Position numbers and translations under genes: made by a program | NCBI RefSeq assembly: GCF_049472675.1 | Contig: NZ_JAPNXM010000005.1 | Span: forward strand, 1-64,000 | Direction of reading: 5' to 3' | Source: Deferribacter thermophilus | Lineage (GTDB): Bacteria; Chrysiogenota; Deferribacteres; Deferribacterales; Deferribacteraceae | DNA length: 64,000 nt | Shown: piece after piece, positions 60,788-64,000 of the stretch | Position numbering within the stretch: the stretch's first letter is position 1 | How the letters are laid out: each line of letters opens with the position of its first letter | The notes under the pieces: model-generated | Told to the model about the DNA's origin: nothing | The model's database searches: none | Seen by the model: the letters and a program-made list of their open reading frames with translations, nothing else

Positions 60788-61255
60788 TTAGTTATTCTCT
60801 TTTAAAGAAACCTCTATAGCAAAAAATTCTTTATCAACTTCGAAAATAACAGCTATACACGGGACATTACTAGGTCTTTTTATTTTATGCCCTTTTCCTG
60901 TTACCACATTTGGTATAGAAATTTTAAACTTTAAACCTTTATCGGTAAAAATCTTTTTTGCTCCACCAGCAATCATATTGATCAACTCACCCACAGCATC
61001 AACCACATCATCATCAATTTCACTCTTTTCCTCACCTATAAATTTCGAAACAACTTTTAAAGCCAAAGATTCTGGAAAACTTATTACAACAGAACCTATA
61101 GCTTGCCCAGTCAAACCAATTATACCAGATATATCATAGGATGGGTTGTCCCCTTTTTTTAGTTCAACAGTTTTTTTAGATGGTTTTATACCCATCATTG
61201 TTTCAAAAACTGAGAAAGTAGATTCGATAAAAGGATTTATATGCTCAGCCTTCAT
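60788..61255 (-). CDS. CheX-like chemotaxis phosphatase
   Basis: 155 residues from ATG at 61255 (GGGGTGAAA upstream). The pattern FIESTFSVFETMMG, GSVVISFPESLALKVV, and the catalytic ExxN in DAVGELINMIAGGAKK is that of CheX, which dephosphorylates CheY-P. It stands between lpxI and pilD, far from the chemosensory cluster, so it may reset those receivers. Overlaps lpxI by eleven bases. Confidence 0.85.
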   Translation of the reverse strand: MKAEHINPFIESTFSVFETMMGIKPSKKTVELKKGDNPSYDISGIIGLTGQAIGSVVISFPESLALKVVSKFIGEEKSEIDDDVVDAVGELINMIAGGAKKIFTDKGLKFKISIPNVVTGKGHKIKRPSNVPCIAVIFEVDKEFFAIEVSLKENN

Positions 61256-62060
61256 TTTCACCCCTTATACCAACAATAATCATCTTATTTTTATCTGCAA
61301 ATTTAATACACTCTTCTTTATCAATTATAAATGTCTTCCCAGCCTCTAAAGCCAATACTTTACCTTTATTATCTTTTATATTCTTTAATGTGTCAATACC
61401 TACTGTTGGTACATCAAATCTAAAATCTTGAAAAGGTTTTGCAACTTTCACCACCACAGCGTCCTTTTTAGCATAATTACACCCTCTTTTTATCGCTTCA
61501 TCGGTGCCTTCAATAGCCTCAACAGCCATTACAGCCATATTCTTCACAACAACAGTCTGTCCAATATCAACCCTTCCCAGTTCTTTAGCAATATTAAAAC
61601 CAAATCTTATATCATCCCACTCATCTTTGTTAGGCTTTAATTTTGTCAACCCCCCCTCTTCTATAAGTAGATTTTTTAAAATCTCGGTTTGTTCCAATAC
61701 CTTTATCCCTCTCTCTTCTAACAACTCCACAATTTTCAACATTATTGTGTCATCTTTTCTATCTTTCAAACTCATTAAAAGTTTTATAGAAAACATATCA
61801 AACTTTAAATTACTATATAAAAGCGATTTATTAATCTTTCCTGCAAACAAAACTGATTCAACCTTTTCCTTTTCCAGGGTATCCAAAACTTTTTTCGCCT
61901 GACCTACACTAAATTTGTAAATTTTATCTGAAGCATCAGATAAATCTATATTTATCTCCTCATTAAATGCTATCGTAATTACTTCATGACCCAAATCTTT
62001 CAAATTATTTATTGCTATTAAAGGTAATTTCCCATAACCAGCTAATACGGCTGTTTTCAT
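61245..62060 (-). CDS. lpxI: UDP-2,3-diacylglucosamine pyrophosphatase LpxI
   Basis: 271 residues starting TAVLAGYGKLPLI; DUF1009 family with MAVEAIEGTDEAIKRG and FDVPTVGIDTLKNI. LpxI hydrolyses UDP-2,3-diacyl-glucosamine to lipid X in lineages lacking LpxH. Part of the fabZ-lpxA-oxidoreductase-lpxI run. Confidence 0.93.
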   Translation of the reverse strand: MKTAVLAGYGKLPLIAINNLKDLGHEVITIAFNEEINIDLSDASDKIYKFSVGQAKKVLDTLEKEKVESVLFAGKINKSLLYSNLKFDMFSIKLLMSLKDRKDDTIMLKIVELLEERGIKVLEQTEILKNLLIEEGGLTKLKPNKDEWDDIRFGFNIAKELGRVDIGQTVVVKNMAVMAVEAIEGTDEAIKRGCNYAKKDAVVVKVAKPFQDFRFDVPTVGIDTLKNIKDNKGKVLALEAGKTFIIDKEECIKFADKNKMIIVGIRGENEG

Positions 62061-62063
62061 TAT

Positions 62064-63014
62064 CTACCTGTTGTTTAACATCTCATCAATTTTTAAAGCC
62101 ACTTCCAATGATTTTAATTCATGCTCCACTGAAACAACTCTACAAGCTCTATTATCAATACATTTTATAAAATTTTTTATTTCCAGCTTAAGAGGGTTGT
62201 CTTTATACACAAAAAGTCTTTCTAATATATATTCATTTTTGTAAGTTAACTCTTTATTACCAAAAATATGTTGGCTTGTTCCCTGTCTATAAATATTTAT
62301 ATCTTGATTTGTGTAATCTAAGAAAATAAACGCATCCTTTTGAGCTATACTCATTGTCCTATCTTTCTTCTGATTTACTCTACTAACAATTATGTTAGCT
62401 ACAGTCCCTTTTTTAAATTTCAAATTAACTGAGGCATAATCAACAAGTTTAGAATATACAGAAGCACCTTGCGCTTGAATATCAACAACTTCATCTTCTA
62501 AAATGTTTAATATAATATCTATATCATGAATCATCAAATCTAATATTATACTATCATTTTTCATCCTTTCAGCAAAAGGGCCTACTCTTCTCGATTCTAT
62601 TAAGTATGGATTGTTTACGATTTTCTTTAATTCCATAACTGCTCCATTAAACCGCTCCACATGACCGATATTCAATACCAAATCCTTTTTCATTGCAATA
62701 TCAAATAACTCTTTTGCCTGTTCAAGGTTAGTAGTTATAGGTTTTTCAACCAATACATGTTTACCAGCCAATAGACACTCTTTTGCAACTTCGTAGTGAT
62801 ACTTTGTGGGAACAGCAATGGTAACTGCTTCTACAGTATCAAGCATTTCTCTATAATCCAAATACCCCCTAACACCAGTTAATTTTGATTGTTTATTAAG
62901 CTCTTCTTCATTTATATCACAAATACCCATCAGCTTTACTTCAGGGATTTCATCATATAGATTTAAATGGTATTTCCCCATTCTTCCAAGTCCAATGAGC
63001 CCCATTTTAATCAT
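62064..63014 (-). CDS. Gfo/Idh/MocA oxidoreductase in the lpx operon (GnnA candidate)
   Basis: 316 residues, NAD(P)-binding GLIGLGRMGKYH, catalytic Lys in HVLVEKPIT and DLMIHDIDI with the conserved Asp/His. It lies between lpxA and lpxI. Oxidoreductases of this family in this position could act as GnnA, oxidising C3 of UDP-GlcNAc before amination by a DegT enzyme (candidate at 40117-41214). That is an inference; a different sugar substrate is possible. Confidence 0.85.
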   Translation of the reverse strand: MIKMGLIGLGRMGKYHLNLYDEIPEVKLMGICDINEEELNKQSKLTGVRGYLDYREMLDTVEAVTIAVPTKYHYEVAKECLLAGKHVLVEKPITTNLEQAKELFDIAMKKDLVLNIGHVERFNGAVMELKKIVNNPYLIESRRVGPFAERMKNDSIILDLMIHDIDIILNILEDEVVDIQAQGASVYSKLVDYASVNLKFKKGTVANIIVSRVNQKKDRTMSIAQKDAFIFLDYTNQDINIYRQGTSQHIFGNKELTYKNEYILERLFVYKDNPLKLEIKNFIKCIDNRACRVVSVEHELKSLEVALKIDEMLNNR

Positions 63015-63016
63015 AA

Positions 63017-63787
63017 CTATCTCCTAGTAATACCTCTTTTTGAGTATTTCATAAACTCAACAAACTCTCTACCCTCACTACTATTTACTACTTTTTCCAT
63101 CTCTATTATTGCTTCTTCCTTGGTATATTTTTTATCAAGAAATATTTTCAAAAGCTTTTTAAGTTCATTTCTCACTTCTAAACCGATACCTCTTCTTCTC
63201 AAACCAATTACATTTAGTCCATGGATAACAGCTGGATTACCTTCAACAAGGGTAAAAGGTGGCACATCTAAAGTAATTCTACTCATCCCCCCTATCATAG
63301 CAAGTTTCCCAATTCTTACAAACTGATGAACAGCAACTAATCCAGAAATTACTGCCATGTCCCCCACATGAATATGTCCAGCCAAGCCTGAATAACTTGT
63401 TAAAATAACATTATTACCAATCTTACAATCGTGAGCTATATGCGAACTTGCCATGATAAAACAATTATCACCAATCTCTGTTACCCAGTCCTCTTTTGTA
63501 GATGCTCTATGAATAGTAACAAATTCTCTGATAATGCAATTTTTCCCAATAATAAGCTTAGTATCTTCCCCTTTATAACTGATATCCTGAGGAGCACCAC
63601 CAAGATGCGCATTTGGTGAAATAATTGTCCCCTCTTTTATCTCTGTATTAGATTCTATTACAGTCCCAAAACCTATCTTTACATTATCATGAATAACGCA
63701 ATTTTTACCGATGTAAACATTGGGACCTATTTCGGCTTTTGATGAAATTTCTGAGCTTTTATCAATTATAGCTGTTTTGTGAATCAT
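63017..63787 (-). CDS. lpxA: UDP-N-acetylglucosamine acyltransferase LpxA
   Basis: 256 residues, left-handed beta-helix hexapeptide repeats (IGPNVYIGKNCVI...), catalytic His in MASSHIAHDCKIGNN and RGIG LEVRN near the C-terminal helices. It transfers a 3-hydroxyacyl chain from ACP to UDP-GlcNAc (or its 3-amino analogue). Its start overlaps the fabZ stop by four bases (ATGA). Confidence 0.95.
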   Translation of the reverse strand: MIHKTAIIDKSSEISSKAEIGPNVYIGKNCVIHDNVKIGFGTVIESNTEIKEGTIISPNAHLGGAPQDISYKGEDTKLIIGKNCIIREFVTIHRASTKEDWVTEIGDNCFIMASSHIAHDCKIGNNVILTSYSGLAGHIHVGDMAVISGLVAVHQFVRIGKLAMIGGMSRITLDVPPFTLVEGNPAVIHGLNVIGLRRRGIGLEVRNELKKLLKIFLDKKYTKEEAIIEMEKVVNSSEGREFVEFMKYSKRGITRR

Positions 63788-64000
63788 TTTTGCACCATAG
63801 CCATAAATTCTGCTTCACACGCTATAACATCATCAACTTTAGCAACCCCCTTTAACTTCCAAACATCTTTTTTTCTCTTAACCACAGTTACCTCTAAAAT
63901 TAATTGATCACCAGGAACAACAGGTTTTCTAAACTTTGCATTATCTATTGACATAAAATAAACTTTTGCATCTTTCTTCTCTTCTTCAGAGTAAAATTGA
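63784..64000 (-). CDS. fabZ: 3-hydroxyacyl-ACP dehydratase FabZ (C-terminal fragment)
   Basis: The last 72 codons of a gene that starts beyond the right edge. VYFMSIDNAKFRKPVVPGDQ is the FabZ signature, and the end (AEFMAMVQK) is typical; the catalytic His lies beyond the edge. It dehydrates 3-hydroxyacyl-ACP. Adjacent to lpxA, which competes for the same substrate. Confidence 0.93.
   Translation of the reverse strand, partial: QFYSEEEKKDAKVYFMSIDNAKFRKPVVPGDQLILEVTVVKRKKDVWKLKGVAKVDDVIACEAEFMAMVQK

Noticed and set aside
1..64000. CRISPR arrays, tRNA/rRNA genes, insertion sequences or phage remnants
   Set aside because: Gaps are too short for most of these, and I saw no regularly spaced repeats, tRNA-like cloverleaf or TpsiC motifs, transposases or integrases.

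Overview
The window is a dense, AT-rich (about one third G+C by eye) bacterial chromosome segment from a Gram-negative, LPS-making, cytochrome-rich organism. It carries a c-type cytochrome maturation operon, LPS and lipid A genes (fabZ-lpxA-lpxI, waaA, an LpxL-type acyltransferase, gmhB), the uppS-cdsA-dxr-rseP block, a type IV pilus (Pil-Chp) style chemosensory operon, and glycosyl-3-phosphoglycerate (compatible solute) genes. Together with the base composition this suits a Deferribacterota-like lineage such as Deferribacter. That placement is inference and needs a homology search. I see no rRNA, tRNA, CRISPR array, insertion sequence, phage gene or integrase, so this looks like core chromosome.

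Layout. 1-6204 (minus strand): start of a secreted multihaem cytochrome gene behind a sigma-54-type promoter, then ccmEFABCD, a receiver-GGDEF diguanylate cyclase and a tiny exported protein. CcmE is the CxxxY variant, and ccmG and ccmH are absent. 6277-7014 (plus): ccdA. 7011-29924 (minus): four functional blocks. Read in transcription order these are: fatty acid/phospholipid genes (yceD-rpmF-plsX-fabHDG-acpP-fabF-rnc-radical SAM-rsmD-coaD-dgt); a pilGHIJ-chpA-like chemosensory cluster with a haem-motif chemoreceptor; purM-purN and a catalytically degenerate M16 protein; and the two-gene glycosylglycerate pathway. 30095-31675 (plus): a fused tandem Hfq-like protein, a lone receiver and a methyltransferase. 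31679-34231 (minus): dnaX-ybaB-recR. 34454-36856 (plus): twin Tat-lipoprotein TRAP binding proteins, each with its own promoter and terminator. 36851-64000 (minus): one uninterrupted 27-kb run of about 31 genes with almost no intergenic DNA. It covers lipid A genes, pilD, tyrS, ugd, lepA-lepB, pyrH-frr-uppS-cdsA-dxr-rseP, parA-parB-bactofilin, tpiA-secG, a dipeptide ABC transporter and LPS core genes.

How the parts fit. The ccm/ccdA genes supply haem attachment for the periplasmic cytochrome at the left edge, and plausibly for the CxxCH-bearing chemoreceptor at 16010-18169, which feeds the CheA-REC kinase of the Pil-Chp-like cluster. PilD and a CheX phosphatase further right fit a type IV pilus output. 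The lpx/gmhB/lpxL/waaA genes build lipid A and core; an oxidoreductase beside lpxA and a DegT aminotransferase beside the core genes could be a GnnA/GnnB pair that makes the diamino sugar of amide-linked lipid A.

The strongest candidates for something undescribed are: the tandem-Hfq fusion (30095-30595); the haem-motif Pil-type chemoreceptor; the acidic receiver protein with a PopZ-like tail; a perfect terminator-like hairpin inside purM; and an A9 slippery run in dnaX where both alternative frames close at once. Several starts were moved from the longest open frame using ribosome binding sites or promoters (yceD, ugd, frr, pyrH, ccmA, parA, dppC-like, lpxL, cheX, purM), and a 44-codon ccmD was added.
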